Below are positions 11,201 to 19,957 of a DNA stretch of 43,126 nt, piece by piece; position 1 is the stretch's first letter; each line of letters begins with the position of its first letter. Made by a program: the position numbers and the translations under genes. This stretch comes from Bradyrhizobium sp. SZCCT0231 (lineage in GTDB: Bacteria; Pseudomonadota; Alphaproteobacteria; Rhizobiales; Xanthobacteraceae). A model generated the notes under the pieces. The model made no database searches, was not told the origin of the DNA, and saw nothing but the letters and a program-made list of their open reading frames with translations. The DNA is taken from positions 1 to 43,126 of the forward strand of contig NZ_JAFCKP010000030.1 of assembly GCF_018130245.1 (NCBI RefSeq), in the 5' to 3' direction.

Positions 11201-11433
11201 GGCGCGGCCCCCTGTCCCTCGACGCTCAGCTCGCGCAGCAATTCGAGCGTCCGCCGCGCCTCCTCCGGATCGATCTTGGTGAGGGCATAGCCGACATGGA
11301 TGATCACATAGTCGCCGACGGCGAGATCTTCGATCAATGCGACCGAAATCTCCTTGCTGACGCCGTCGATGGTGACGACCGCCATCGCATCGGGCAGAAG
11401 TCTTGTGACCTCAGCGGGTATCGCGAGACACAT
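11197..11433 (-). CDS. hypC: Hydrogenase maturation chaperone HypC
   Basis: A 78-residue chaperone that begins MCLAIPA; the Cys after the initiator Met binds the Fe precursor and, in complexes, the large subunit. The segment GDYVIIHVGYAL holds the conserved His. HypC works with HypD and delivers the Fe unit to pre-HupL. The start overlaps the hypF stop by one base (TGATG). A second family member, HupF, is encoded at 18288-18584. Confidence 0.95.
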   Translation of the reverse strand: MCLAIPAEVTRLLPDAMAVVTIDGVSKEISVALIEDLAVGDYVIIHVGYALTKIDPEEARRTLELLRELSVEGQGAAP

Positions 11434-13694
11434 CAGGCGGCTCCTTCCAGGCCTTGCTGTTCGAGGAGTTCTTGCGCGGCGATCCAGGCTTGCCCCAGGC
11501 TGAGGCCGCCGTCATTAGGCGGCACCTGGCGCGGCAGCAACGACGAGAGTTTTGCCGCAGCGCAGCCGCGTTCGATGTCGCGCGCAAGGATCGCGTTGAG
11601 GAAGCAGCCGCCACTCAGAGTGACGGTCGTGATGCCGGTCTCGCGCGCCGCGCGACCGATCCAATCGATGCAGGCGGCGGCAAATGTGCCGTGGAACAGC
11701 TCGGCGCCGGCGACTGGATCGATCCTCCCGGTCGCAATGCGCTCCAGCAACGGGCCGAGCGACAGCACGCCGTTTTCGATGGTCCAGCCGTCTTGCGCGA
11801 TACGCGGCGCGCGGACCAGCGCTTCCAGCTTCATCGCGGCCTCACCCTCATAACTCTGCACCGGGCAGAGGCCGAGCAGTCCCGCCGCCGCATCGAACAG
11901 CCGGCCGGCGCTGGTCGTCACCGGCACGCCTGGCTGCTCGAGCAGAGCGGAGAGACGCGCGGCCTGCGGCTGTGCGGCAAAGCGCGCCGCAATCGTCTCG
12001 TCGCGCTGGAGGGCATGCAGCACGCCGGCGGCCATGCGCCAGGGCTCGCGCGCGGCACGATCGCCGCCCGGCATCTTCATCGGCGCGAGATGCCCGAGCC
12101 GCCGGAAGCGCGCGCCCTCGCATGAGAGCAGTTCGCCGCCCCAATTGCCACCGTCGCTGCCATGACCAAAACCGTCGAGCACTAGCGCGAGCGCCGGTCC
12201 CGCGACGCCATGTTCCGCCATCACCGAGGCCGCATGGGCATGATGGTGCTGGACCGCGATCAGCCGCTTCCCGCTCGCCTCGGCGAAGCGCGTCGAGGCC
12301 ATGTTCGGATGCAGATCATGGGCGATGACGACCGGCTCGACGTCGAGCGTCGAAAGCAGGTGATGCACCGTCTCCTCGAAAAAGCGGATGCCTTCCGCGC
12401 TGTCGAGATCGCCGATGTGCTGGGAAACGAACGCTTCGTTGCCACGTGTGACCGTTGCGGTCGATTTCAGCGCGCCGCCGACGCTGAGGATCGGCGGCAC
12501 GGCGCGCGCGAGGCGGACAGGCTCGGGCACGTAACCGCGGGCGCGGCGGATGAACTGCGTCCGGCCTGCGACGACCGCCGCCACGGAATCGTCGGCACGG
12601 GTGACGATGTCGCGATCATGGGTGACGACGAGGTCGGCGATGCCGGCAAGACGCCGCTCTGCCTGGCTGTTATCGATCAGGAGCGGCTCGCCGCCGGGAT
12701 TGGCGCTGGTGGCGACGATCGCCCAGCTCTCGCCGCCCCGCTCATGCGCTGCATTCAACGCATCGAGGATCAGGTGGTGGAGCGGGGCAACCGGCAGCAC
12801 GACGCCGATCCGCGACAGCCCCGGCGCGATTGCGGGCGCAAGCAGCTGGCGCGAATTCATCAGCACGATCGGCCGCGGCAATGTTTCGAGCAAGGCAAGC
12901 TCGGCGGCATCGGCCTCGGCGATCTCAGCGACCGCCTCTACCGAACCGACCATGACGGCAAAGGGCTTTTGGTCGCGCTGCTTGCGCTGCCGCAGGCGCC
13001 GCACGACCGCATCGTCGCGCGCGTCGCAGAGAAGCTGAAAGCCGCCGATTCCCTTGATCGCGACGATTTTGCGTCCGGCAATCGCAGCCGCAATATCCTC
13101 GATCTCGTGGCTGAGCTTCGGGCCGCATTGCGGGCAGGCAATCGCCTCGGCGTGGAAACGCCGGCTCCTGGGATTGGCGTAATCGTCCGCACAGGCTCTG
13201 CACATCGCAAAGCGCTTCATGGCCGTGGCCGGACGGTCATAGGGCAGCCGCTCGGCGATGGTGTAGCGCGGCCCGCAATGGGTGCAGTTGACGAAGGGGT
13301 AGCGAAAAAAGCGGCTGGTCGAATCGAACAGCTCGTTCAGGCATTCCTTGCAGGTCGCCGCATCGGCGACGATGCGCGTCGACACCCTGCCCTGCTCGCT
13401 GGCGCGGATGCAAAACTCAGCGGTTTCGACCGCGCCGACCGGCTGCACAAAAATCTCGTCGATCCGGGCGAGCGGCGGCTTTTCGCGCGGCAGCGCCGCG
13501 ACGAAGTCGGAGGCGCGCTCGCCCTCGACCTCGATGATGACACCGTGGGGATCGTTGGCGACGAAGCCGCCGAGGCGATAGCGCGTGGCAAGGCCGTAGA
13601 CATAGGGACGAAAGCCGACGCCCTGCACCGCGCCGCGCACATGCAGGCGCAGCCGCCGTCCGTCCAAAGCTGTGGCCTTACCGCCCATCGTCAT
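11433..13694 (-). CDS. hypF: Carbamoyltransferase HypF
   Basis: A 753-residue enzyme that uses carbamoyl phosphate and ATP to place a carbamoyl group on HypE. The domains appear in the usual order: acylphosphatase-like ([15 protein letters not shown]), paired zinc-finger cysteines (C-x2-C in CKECLNE, CTHCGPR, CRACADD, CPQCGPK), a YrdC-like domain (QKPFAVMVG) and a Kae1/HypF-type domain with [14 protein letters not shown]. The length is near the 750-780 typical of the family. It overlaps hypB by 4 bases upstream and hypC by 1 downstream. Confidence 0.95.
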   Translation of the reverse strand: MTMGGKATALDGRRLRLHVRGAVQGVGFRPYVYGLATRYRLGGFVANDPHGVIIEVEGERASDFVAALPREKPPLARIDEIFVQPVGAVETAEFCIRASEQGRVSTRIVADAATCKECLNELFDSTSRFFRYPFVNCTHCGPRYTIAERLPYDRPATAMKRFAMCRACADDYANPRSRRFHAEAIACPQCGPKLSHEIEDIAAAIAGRKIVAIKGIGGFQLLCDARDDAVVRRLRQRKQRDQKPFAVMVGSVEAVAEIAEADAAELALLETLPRPIVLMNSRQLLAPAIAPGLSRIGVVLPVAPLHHLILDALNAAHERGGESWAIVATSANPGGEPLLIDNSQAERRLAGIADLVVTHDRDIVTRADDSVAAVVAGRTQFIRRARGYVPEPVRLARAVPPILSVGGALKSTATVTRGNEAFVSQHIGDLDSAEGIRFFEETVHHLLSTLDVEPVVIAHDLHPNMASTRFAEASGKRLIAVQHHHAHAASVMAEHGVAGPALALVLDGFGHGSDGGNWGGELLSCEGARFRRLGHLAPMKMPGGDRAAREPWRMAAGVLHALQRDETIAARFAAQPQAARLSALLEQPGVPVTTSAGRLFDAAAGLLGLCPVQSYEGEAAMKLEALVRAPRIAQDGWTIENGVLSLGPLLERIATGRIDPVAGAELFHGTFAAACIDWIGRAARETGITTVTLSGGCFLNAILARDIERGCAAAKLSSLLPRQVPPNDGGLSLGQAWIAAQELLEQQGLEGAA

Positions 13695-14581
13695 TCCGCC
13701 GCCGTCATCGCGGCCGGCTTCAATGCCACGGCGCGCTTGCGGATCCAGGCATAGAACGCCGCAAACCCCTCGCCGGTGCGCGCCGACACCGTCAGCACCT
13801 CGATGTTCGGATTGACCCGCCGCGCATATTCGATCGTCCTGGCGAGATCGAAATCGAGCACCGGCGCGAGATCGATCTTGTTGATCAGCATCAGGGATGA
13901 GGCCGCGAACATGTCAGGATATTTCAGCGGCTTGTCCTCGCCCTCGGTGGTCGAGAACACCACGATCTTGCAGGCTTCGCCGAGATCGAATGCCGCCGGA
14001 CACACGAGGTTGCCGACATTCTCGATGAAGAGGAGACCGCCGTTCAGCCAGGGCAGCCGGTCATAGGCGTCAGCGACCATGGCGGCGTCGAGGTGACAGC
14101 CCTTGCCGGTGTTGACCTGGATCGCGGGCACACCGGTCGCGCGAATGCGCTCGGCATCGTTGGAGGTCTGCTGGTCGCCTTCGATCACGCCGATCGCAAA
14201 ACTGTCCTTCAGCTCGGAGACGGCGCGAACCAGCAGCGAGGTCTTGCCGGCGCCGGGGCTCGAGACCAGGTTGAAGGCGAGCACGTCATCGGCGCGGAAG
14301 CGCGCGCGGTTGTCGGCGGCGAGCCGGTCGTTCTTGCCGAGGATGTCGCGCTCGACCTGGATGATGCGGTCGCTGCTCATGCCGGCGATCTTTTGGCCCG
14401 CCGGATTGGCGCCGCAGTCGAGCAGCCCGGCGTCACCGGGGGCGTGATCATGGTGATGGTGGCGATCATGGCCGTGGCCATGACCGTGATGGTGGTGATG
14501 ATGATCGTGTCCGCCATGGTCATGATCATGGGCATGTTCGATGGACGCCTTGCCGTCGCTGCAGCCGCAGACCGTACACAT
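13691..14581 (-). CDS. hypB: Nickel-binding GTPase HypB, His-rich type
   Basis: A 296-residue G3E GTPase that inserts Ni with HypA. It begins with the high-affinity motif MCTVCGC. A histidine-rich tract at residues 16-46 contains about 19 His and is expected to store Ni, as shown for the Bradyrhizobium HypB. The GTPase core has [10 protein letters not shown] (P-loop), EGDQQTS, the metal-binding segment NTGKGCHLD and NKID (guanine specificity). It is joined to hypA by a 1-base stop/start overlap and to hypF by 4 bases. Confidence 0.95.
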   Translation of the reverse strand: MCTVCGCSDGKASIEHAHDHDHGGHDHHHHHHGHGHGHDRHHHHDHAPGDAGLLDCGANPAGQKIAGMSSDRIIQVERDILGKNDRLAADNRARFRADDVLAFNLVSSPGAGKTSLLVRAVSELKDSFAIGVIEGDQQTSNDAERIRATGVPAIQVNTGKGCHLDAAMVADAYDRLPWLNGGLLFIENVGNLVCPAAFDLGEACKIVVFSTTEGEDKPLKYPDMFAASSLMLINKIDLAPVLDFDLARTIEYARRVNPNIEVLTVSARTGEGFAAFYAWIRKRAVALKPAAMTAAE

Positions 14582-14922
14582 CAGTCGACCTCCAGTTCCC
14601 TTACGCGCATCTCTTCGCCGCCCGTGACCTGCAATTGATAGCCGCCGCAGGACGGGCACGGCTCGTAACGCTGCTTGATCTCGACGCTCCTGGAACAGGC
14701 CATACACCAGGCCGTTCCCGGCGTCTCGACGATCTCGAGTTTTGCGCCTTGCGCAATGGTCCGCGCGGCGACGGCCTCGAAGCAGAATTTCATCGCCTCC
14801 GGCGCGACATGGCTGAGCGCGCCGATCTCGAGGCAGACGACGTTCACCTTGGCGAAGGCGCGCTTGCGCGCTTCCTCCTCGACGATGCCGATGATGCCTT
14901 CGCACAGCGCCATCTCATGCAT
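14581..14922 (-). CDS. hypA: Hydrogenase nickel metallochaperone HypA
   Basis: A 113-residue protein that begins [10 protein letters not shown], where the N-terminus and His2 bind Ni. Two C-x2-C pairs (CMAC and CPSC) form the zinc site. HypA hands Ni to the large subunit together with HypB. The start at 14922 lies 8 bases inside hupK, which suggests coupled translation. Confidence 0.95.
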   Translation of the reverse strand: MHEMALCEGIIGIVEEEARKRAFAKVNVVCLEIGALSHVAPEAMKFCFEAVAARTIAQGAKLEIVETPGTAWCMACSRSVEIKQRYEPCPSCGGYQLQVTGGEEMRVRELEVD

Positions 14923-15994
14923 GGCCGGCCTCGCGGAAGCTGAGGCTGAAGCCGACGCAGGGATCGAACGAGCCGACCAGCGTGCGAACCGCGTCCTGTT
15001 CCTGCCGGCCGGCCGCGAGCAGGCCCTTGAGGCTCCGGACCAGCGGTCCGCGGGCATGAAAATTCCATTCGGTCGGCGCCAGGAATTCGAAGCTGACGAT
15101 GCGATCCTCGTCGTCGAGCGCGACGGCGTGATGGAGCCGGCCGCGCGCGCATTCGACGGCCGCTGCGCCCTTGCCTGCGCCAAGACGGTAGCTCGCGACG
15201 ACGCCGTCGTCGGGATCCTCGCCGCCGTCATCGAGCCAGGCGCAGAGCCGTGCGGCCTCGGCGATGCGCGCCTTGAGACGCGCGGCCGGGCCGGCCGACG
15301 AGACCGGCTCGCGCTGTGCCCTGCGTGCCCAGACGCCGGTTTCCGGGATCTTGCCGCAAAGTTCCGGCGCATCGGAATAGGCCGCACCATCCGCGAGCAG
15401 ACGCGTGACGATGTCGAGATCGTCAACCGCCGTCAGGAACGATTGCGCGTCCAATGGCTGCCACGACACCTCGCCGTCGCAGCGCGCGACATAGGCGGCG
15501 AGCGCGCTGCCCGGCGCAAGGGCCTGGTCTTCGGCGATTCCCAGTGCGCGAAGCGCGGCCTTGATTTGCGCGACCGCCTCGCGCCGCAACCCTTCCGGCA
15601 CGGCGTCGCTAGCGCCTCCGAGCACCGTGCTCGCCTGCACCATGGCGCGCACGGCCGCAGCGCTCGCCCCGTCAAGCGCGAGCCGTCCGACGAACAGGCC
15701 GCGCAGCAATTCGGTCAGCCGCTCGGCAACGACCGCCATGACGCGACGCCGCACCGTGGCTTGTGTCGCCTCCTGCCCTTGCGCGGCCTCGACCGCCGAC
15801 AAAAACGCCACCTGATGGGCGACTGAGCAGAGCGAGAACAGCCGCGGCAGCACCGGGAGCAGCGATGAGGCCTGCTTTCCCGCAAACAGCCGCGTCAACG
15901 GCGGCCGGCTGCGCGGCTGGATCGCGACGTCGGCGATCGTGCCGGCGGACAGCCACACCGTGATATCGATCTCGTTGCGGAAGGGAAGGCTCAT
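14915..15994 (-). CDS. hupK: Hydrogenase assembly protein HupK
   Basis: A 359-residue relative of the hydrogenase large subunit that probably serves as a scaffold or assembly factor for HupL. The C-terminal motif reads FDPCVGFSLSF, which keeps only the first Cys of the large-subunit DPCxxC motif, and no full N-terminal RxCGxC motif is present, so it cannot hold a complete NiFe site. It has no cleavable tail. It overlaps hupJ by 4 bases and hypA by 8. Confidence 0.88.
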   Translation of the reverse strand: MSLPFRNEIDITVWLSAGTIADVAIQPRSRPPLTRLFAGKQASSLLPVLPRLFSLCSVAHQVAFLSAVEAAQGQEATQATVRRRVMAVVAERLTELLRGLFVGRLALDGASAAAVRAMVQASTVLGGASDAVPEGLRREAVAQIKAALRALGIAEDQALAPGSALAAYVARCDGEVSWQPLDAQSFLTAVDDLDIVTRLLADGAAYSDAPELCGKIPETGVWARRAQREPVSSAGPAARLKARIAEAARLCAWLDDGGEDPDDGVVASYRLGAGKGAAAVECARGRLHHAVALDDEDRIVSFEFLAPTEWNFHARGPLVRSLKGLLAAGRQEQDAVRTLVGSFDPCVGFSLSFREAGHA

Positions 15995-16503
15995 CCGCGC
16001 CGCTCCGTCAGGCCACCGCGCAGGAAGTTACGCCGATCGATCTGACTTGTCGCGGGCTCGCGGCGGCGAACCGCCTCCTCGCTGTCCGCCGGCAGCATCA
16101 GTTCGGCGAGCGCCGCTTCGGCCGTCGCCCGCGCGGCGGCCATGTCCGCGAACTCTGACATCGGCGAGAACAGCGAGCAGCTCGCGATCCGGCCCATCTG
16201 TCCGACCTCGCTGAGCGTGAATTCGATATCGCCCGCGGGAAAGCGGATGCGCAAGGTCGCGCCCGACGACTCCCCCGCCGCGCTCGCCGGCATCATCACG
16301 TTCATGAACCACGGCGTGACCATGATGCCCACGATCGTGCCGTTGAAGCGGCGGAAGCCGACCGCCTCGACCTCGAGCGCATCGTTGTAGATCGGCAGAT
16401 CGCGCATCGCGCGCTCGCCGATCTCCCGATAGCTTCCGGCCAGCAGCTCGCCCCACGCCACCGCGTCGGCGTCGCCGGCAGGATTTGGCGCGCTCCCGGT
16501 CAT
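15991..16503 (-). CDS. hupJ: Hydrogenase assembly chaperone HupJ (HybE family)
   Basis: A 170-residue protein of the HybE/HupJ family, which helps assemble the large subunit. The segment IVGIMVTPWFMNVMMPA is typical of the family. The start at MTGSAPNP is fixed by the 4-base overlap with the rubredoxin gene. In some bacteria HupI and HupJ are fused; here they are separate but coupled. Confidence 0.88.
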   Translation of the reverse strand: MTGSAPNPAGDADAVAWGELLAGSYREIGERAMRDLPIYNDALEVEAVGFRRFNGTIVGIMVTPWFMNVMMPASAAGESSGATLRIRFPAGDIEFTLSEVGQMGRIASCSLFSPMSEFADMAAARATAEAALAELMLPADSEEAVRRREPATSQIDRRNFLRGGLTERRG

Positions 16504-16709
16504 GCTTCGATCGTCATGAATTTGGATTTGGGGGCGTCGCAGTTCGGGCAGTGCCATTCCTCCGGCAGCGCCGCGAACGGCGTGCCGGGCGGGATCTGCG
16601 CTACGTCGTCGCCATCGGCCGGATCGTAGACGGTCCAGCAGATGCCGCATTCCAGTCGGGTGGCGTCGGTGAGGTCCTGGCGCACGCCAAAATTCTCGAA
16701 AGCGCTCAT
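16500..16709 (-). CDS. hupI: Rubredoxin HupI
   Basis: A 69-residue rubredoxin with two C-x2-C knuckles ([12 protein letters not shown] and [11 protein letters not shown]) that bind one Fe. Within hup operons this protein is needed for hydrogenase made under oxygen-exposed conditions. It overlaps its neighbours on both sides by 4 bases. Confidence 0.95.
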   Translation of the reverse strand: MSAFENFGVRQDLTDATRLECGICWTVYDPADGDDVAQIPPGTPFAALPEEWHCPNCDAPKSKFMTIEA

Positions 16710-17569
16710 TTGAAATAGGCCTCGATGACTTCCTGCAGCCGTTCGGCGGAGTCCTCGAAATCCTCGTCCGCGGCAAGCGCGACGGTCGGCACGCCGCCGA
16801 CTTCGAGCGTGTCGAGGATGATGGTGTCCATGGCGTTGAAGAACTGCACCGACCAGACATTGCGGATGCCGGTCGACAGCACCCGGCAGGTGCCATAGCC
16901 GCGCGACACGAGCTGGATCGGTCCGTTGCGGATCGTGTCCTGCAGAAAGCTCATGTCGACCGGGCTCATCGGCAGCAGCGTGAAATTGATGATCTGCGAG
17001 CGGATGCCGGGCCGCCAGGCCAGCGCCCGTTCGCGAATCTCGGCGAGCACCGGCAGCACGTTCATGGCGCCTTCCGGCACTGGCCCGATCTCGAAATCGG
17101 CGGACGTGAGGTCGGCGGCCGCGCGCTTGACGATCTCCGGGATCGCGCCGATCTCGAGATATTCGGAAGCCGCGTCGGTCTCGAGCCGCACGCGCCAGAT
17201 GCCCGCCAGCACCGATTCCTGGATCTGCGCCAGCGATCCATCCGGAAGCGCGACGACGCCGCCGACCTCGCCCTCGCCGAGCACGTCGGCGATGAGCTTG
17301 CTCTCGAGCTCGTTGAGATTGCCGAGCCGGAACAGTTGCGACGGTGCATCCGCCTTCTGGCCCGCGATGGCGTCCGCGACCTTCGACAGCAGCGCGACCG
17401 CGTTCGGGCAGCTCTTGGCGAGCGCGGCGCTATCGAGCGTCGCCAGCCTTGCCAGCGCACCGGCCCCCGTCAGGCTGCCCTTCGATGCATTGAGACTCTC
17501 TTCGCCGATCGGGAACACGTTGACCGGTTGCTCGGCGCCTTCGGGCGCATCCCAGAAGCCGACCTTCAT
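16706..17569 (-). CDS. hupH: Hydrogenase expression/formation protein HupH
   Basis: A 287-residue protein of the HupH/HyaF family, involved in maturation of the hydrogenase under oxygen and possibly of the FeS small subunit. It starts [20 protein letters not shown] and contains a C-terminal segment [20 protein letters not shown] typical of the family. No metal motif stands out. It overlaps hupG and hupI by 4 bases each. Confidence 0.9.
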   Translation of the reverse strand: MKVGFWDAPEGAEQPVNVFPIGEESLNASKGSLTGAGALARLATLDSAALAKSCPNAVALLSKVADAIAGQKADAPSQLFRLGNLNELESKLIADVLGEGEVGGVVALPDGSLAQIQESVLAGIWRVRLETDAASEYLEIGAIPEIVKRAAADLTSADFEIGPVPEGAMNVLPVLAEIRERALAWRPGIRSQIINFTLLPMSPVDMSFLQDTIRNGPIQLVSRGYGTCRVLSTGIRNVWSVQFFNAMDTIILDTLEVGGVPTVALAADEDFEDSAERLQEVIEAYFK

Positions 17570-18012
17570 AGCTCGACACCTTGTGCGCGATGCCGGGGAA
17601 CGATGGTGACGGCGACCGCGGCGCTTTGCCCGCGCGGACGGTCGATCAGCTTCGTGATGCGGTCGACATAGACCGACCAGTCCTGGATTTTTGCGATCAG
17701 GCCCAGCGTCTCGCCCTTGGCGACGAAGATCAGCGTCGGCTGCACGCGCACGCCGAAGCGCTCGCCGAGCGCTCGCTCGGCATCGCGTACGATGACCGCG
17801 CCGCGCAGCCGGCCGCCGAATGCGGCGATCAGCTCCGGCAGCACCACGGCGACATCGATCGCCTCCGGAAAACGGTTGGGGTCGCCTGCGGACAGCAGCA
17901 CCGCGACCGCACCGGCCTCGTCGGTCGCGCCGAGAAATTGATCGACCGTCGCGGCATCGACCTCGTTCAGGCCGTGCCGCGTCAGATCATGCTTCCCCAC
18001 CTGGAATTCCAT
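17566..18012 (-). CDS. hupG: Thioredoxin-fold hydrogenase protein HupG (HyaE family)
   Basis: A 148-residue HyaE/HupG-type thioredoxin-fold protein without the CxxC redox pair; in other bacteria such proteins chaperone the Tat-exported small subunit. The start at [10 protein letters not shown] has a strong ribosome site (GGGGAGG) about 5 bases upstream; an alternative in-frame start 19 codons earlier would overlap the sigma54 promoter and is rejected. It is the first gene of the hupGHIJK-hypABFCDE-hypX-hoxA-hupT run. Confidence 0.88.
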   Translation of the reverse strand: MEFQVGKHDLTRHGLNEVDAATVDQFLGATDEAGAVAVLLSAGDPNRFPEAIDVAVVLPELIAAFGGRLRGAVIVRDAERALGERFGVRVQPTLIFVAKGETLGLIAKIQDWSVYVDRITKLIDRPRGQSAAVAVTIVPRHRAQGVEL

Positions 18013-18057
18013 CAGACCTCCCCTGACAAGCTTATGTTTTGCCTCGGGATAGGGGTT

Positions 18058-18073
18058 AGCAAGGCACATGCCA
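18058..18073 (-). promoter_or_regulatory. Sigma54 (-24/-12) promoter of the hupG operon
   Basis: The minus strand reads TGGCATGTGCCTTGCT, with the required GG-N10-GC spacing and good -24 and -12 elements. Transcription would start near 18047, leaving a 35-base leader that carries the hupG ribosome site. No TGT-N10-ACA NifA site was found in the 200 bases upstream, so HoxA is the likelier activator. Confidence 0.7.
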
Positions 18074-18105
18074 AGACAGGCTGGCAGTTCTCCGGATTTA
18101 TCTCA

Positions 18106-18119
18106 TTGATCTAGATCAT
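18106..18119. promoter_or_regulatory. FNR/FixK-like palindrome upstream of hupG
   Basis: TTGATCTAGATCAT matches the FNR/FixK box (TTGA-N6-TCAA) except for the last base. It is centred about 65 bases upstream of the predicted sigma54 start. It may add low-oxygen control or feed a second promoter; no convincing -10 was seen at the class II distance. Confidence 0.4.
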
Positions 18120-18185
18120 CTATTTTTTGATACCCGGAGCGGAGCATCCACAATTGATAAATTACTTTCCAGCCCCGATGGAATT

Positions 18186-18207
18186 TATCTTTGCAGATAG
18201 AAAGATA
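18186..18207. repeat. Inverted repeat in the hupF-hupG gap
   Basis: TATCTTT and AAAGATA form perfect 7-base arms around an 8-base loop, in an unusually AT-rich patch (about 18095-18210) between hupF and hupG. It lies upstream of the hupG promoter, where an activator or IHF could act. Function is unknown. Confidence 0.35.
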
Positions 18208-18287
18208 CCTTCCAGGCCGCCTGCGGCGCTCTCGCGCGCCGATCCGTCCGCGGAGGCGGTGATCCCACAGGGCTTGAAGGCCGCGGC

Positions 18288-18584
18288 TTATTCGGACCGC
18301 AGATGCGCGGGCAGTTGGGGCTCGCGGTCGATCAGGTCGGCGAAGAAGCGGTCACAATCCTCGCCGTCGAGTGCGGCACCAAGACCGTCGATCGCTGCAC
18401 CAATCAGGTGCGCCTCTTCCTCATCGAGAAGCCGGATCGCGCTGTCGATATAGACCAGCACCTGGGTGCCGACCGGCGGGTTGTCGAGCAACATCATGGA
18501 GACGCGGCGCTGCTCGCCGCGAAACTCGCACAGCGCCGACATTCCGTCAGTCTCGACAATCGTCATCGGCAGGCCGAGGCACAT
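18288..18584 (-). CDS. hupF: HypC-like hydrogenase chaperone HupF
   Basis: A 98-residue HypC paralogue beginning MCLGLPM, with the conserved Cys2. In Rhizobium, HupF assists HypC and protects HupL at higher oxygen; the longer C-terminus (about 20 residues beyond HypC) is typical. It is the last gene of the hupSLCDF group, 27 bases after hupD. It is followed by 275 bases holding the hupG promoter. Confidence 0.9.
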   Translation of the reverse strand: MCLGLPMTIVETDGMSALCEFRGEQRRVSMMLLDNPPVGTQVLVYIDSAIRLLDEEEAHLIGAAIDGLGAALDGEDCDRFFADLIDREPQLPAHLRSE

Positions 18585-18611
18585 CGCACTTGCTCCTGGA
18601 GGCCGGGCCGC

Positions 18612-19190
18612 TCAGGCCGGCCGCATCTCGTAACTGGCGTGGTCGATGTCGTTGGCGAGCAGCCGCTCCGACTCTGCCAACGGCGCGCCGCGGCGGCTGG
18701 CCGTGACGCCCCACTCGGCCAGGATCTCGCAGGCGAGATCGATCGCGGGCGCGATCTGGTCGCGCACCGGCGGCGTCAGCGGCCCGCCCCAGTCTTCGAG
18801 ATCGAGCGGCTGGCAGCCGATCAGCGCGAGATGCTTCGGGCAGCGGCCGAGCAGATCGGCGGCGCTGATCACCTCCTGGAAGCCGGTCTGGTGCAGGCTC
18901 ATCTTCTTGGCGCCGGTGAAGCGCGGCACCTCGTCGTCGCGCACGAGCTTCAACCGGCCGGGCTCGAGGCCGTAGTCGATGGCGTCGAACACGATCAGCC
19001 GGTCGGCCTCTTCGAGATAGTTCACGAGATAGAGCCCCTGCGTGCCGCCGTCGAGGATGGTGACGTTGTCGGGCACGGCGTAGCGGCGGTGGAACTCCTC
19101 CACCGCGCGCACGCCAAAGCCTTCGTCGGCCCACAGGATATTGCCGATGCCGAGCACCAGGATGCGGTCGTCTTGCGAGGATGTCGGCAT
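18612..19190 (-). CDS. hupD: Hydrogenase maturation endopeptidase HupD
   Basis: A 192-residue Ni-dependent protease that removes the C-terminal tail of HupL after Ni insertion. The N-terminal segment VLGIGNILWADEGFGVRAVEEF carries the metal-binding acidic residue, followed by LDGGTQG and a later His in SLHQTGFQ. The start MPTSSQDDR is chosen because the upstream extension has no family similarity and would overlap hupC. It lies 14 bases after hupC. Confidence 0.93.
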   Translation of the reverse strand: MPTSSQDDRILVLGIGNILWADEGFGVRAVEEFHRRYAVPDNVTILDGGTQGLYLVNYLEEADRLIVFDAIDYGLEPGRLKLVRDDEVPRFTGAKKMSLHQTGFQEVISAADLLGRCPKHLALIGCQPLDLEDWGGPLTPPVRDQIAPAIDLACEILAEWGVTASRRGAPLAESERLLANDIDHASYEMRPA

Positions 19191-19204
19191 CGGCAACGTT
19201 CCCT

Positions 19205-19948
19205 TCAGTCGCGGAATTGCCGCTCGCCCGAGATCATCGAGGAGATGATGCTCTGGCGCGACATGATGTCTTCGCGCACCGCGGCGTAAATGTGCACCAT
19301 CACGAACACGACCAGCGCCCACATGCCGAGATGATGCCAGGTGTGGACGTCCTGGCTGTTCGGCCAGATCGCAAACACCCAGCCGAACAGCCTGTGCTGC
19401 CAGCTATCGATGCCCGCGCCTTCCGAATAGAGCGCAAAACCGGTGACGATCATGAACGCCACGAACAGCGTGAAGCCCGTGAACATCGCGGTCTGTGCCA
19501 ACGGATTGTGGCCGACATACATCTTCGGCTCGCGTTCCAGGAAGGCGTACCAGCGGATCTCATGCAGCACCTCCTTCCAGAACTGCTTGCGATGCACCGG
19601 CAGATAGAAGATCTGCCGGGAATGGTGATTGCCGACGAAGGCCCACAGGATGCGCGCAAGGAAGAACACCGCGAGCACCTGTCCCGCCGCGAAATGGGCA
19701 AAGCGGATGTAGCCCATCACGAAGTTGGCAGACGCCTCGCCTTCGACCGACGGCAGCGGCGTCCCGATCAGATAGCCGGTCACCATCAAGATGATGATCG
19801 AGAACGCATTCACCCAATGGCAGATCCGCACCGGCGCTTCATAGACATAGACGGTGGGACGGCCGACCGCGTGCTCACCCGCCGCATCCGCCGCGATCGC
19901 GGTGAGGTCCGGCTCGGTTTCCGCCGGACGTGCAACTGCATCCATCAT
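19205..19948 (-). CDS. hupC: Ni/Fe-hydrogenase b-type cytochrome HupC
   Basis: A 247-residue di-heme membrane cytochrome b that anchors HupSL and passes electrons from H2 to the quinone pool. Four hydrophobic helices are visible (VNAFSIIILMVTGYLIG; GQVLAVFFLARILWAFVG; TAMFTGFTLFVAFMIVTGF; LGMWALVVFVMVHIYAAV), with His in or next to them as heme ligands (CHWVN, FAHFA, HTWHH, VHIY). An N-terminal extension of about 30 residues precedes the first helix. A GGAGG motif supports the first ATG. It lies 9 bases after hupL. Confidence 0.94.
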   Translation of the reverse strand: MMDAVARPAETEPDLTAIAADAAGEHAVGRPTVYVYEAPVRICHWVNAFSIIILMVTGYLIGTPLPSVEGEASANFVMGYIRFAHFAAGQVLAVFFLARILWAFVGNHHSRQIFYLPVHRKQFWKEVLHEIRWYAFLEREPKMYVGHNPLAQTAMFTGFTLFVAFMIVTGFALYSEGAGIDSWQHRLFGWVFAIWPNSQDVHTWHHLGMWALVVFVMVHIYAAVREDIMSRQSIISSMISGERQFRD

Positions 19949-19957
19949 GGCCGCCTC

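Noticed and set aside
14915-15994. hupK as a second catalytic large subunit
   Set aside because: It lacks the N-terminal cysteine pair and the second Cys of DPCxxC, so it cannot bind the NiFe site; the position in the operon fits the HupK assembly factor.
18210-18290. GC-rich stem after hupF as a terminator
   Set aside because: Short stems can be drawn, but no T-run follows on the minus strand, so termination is not supported.
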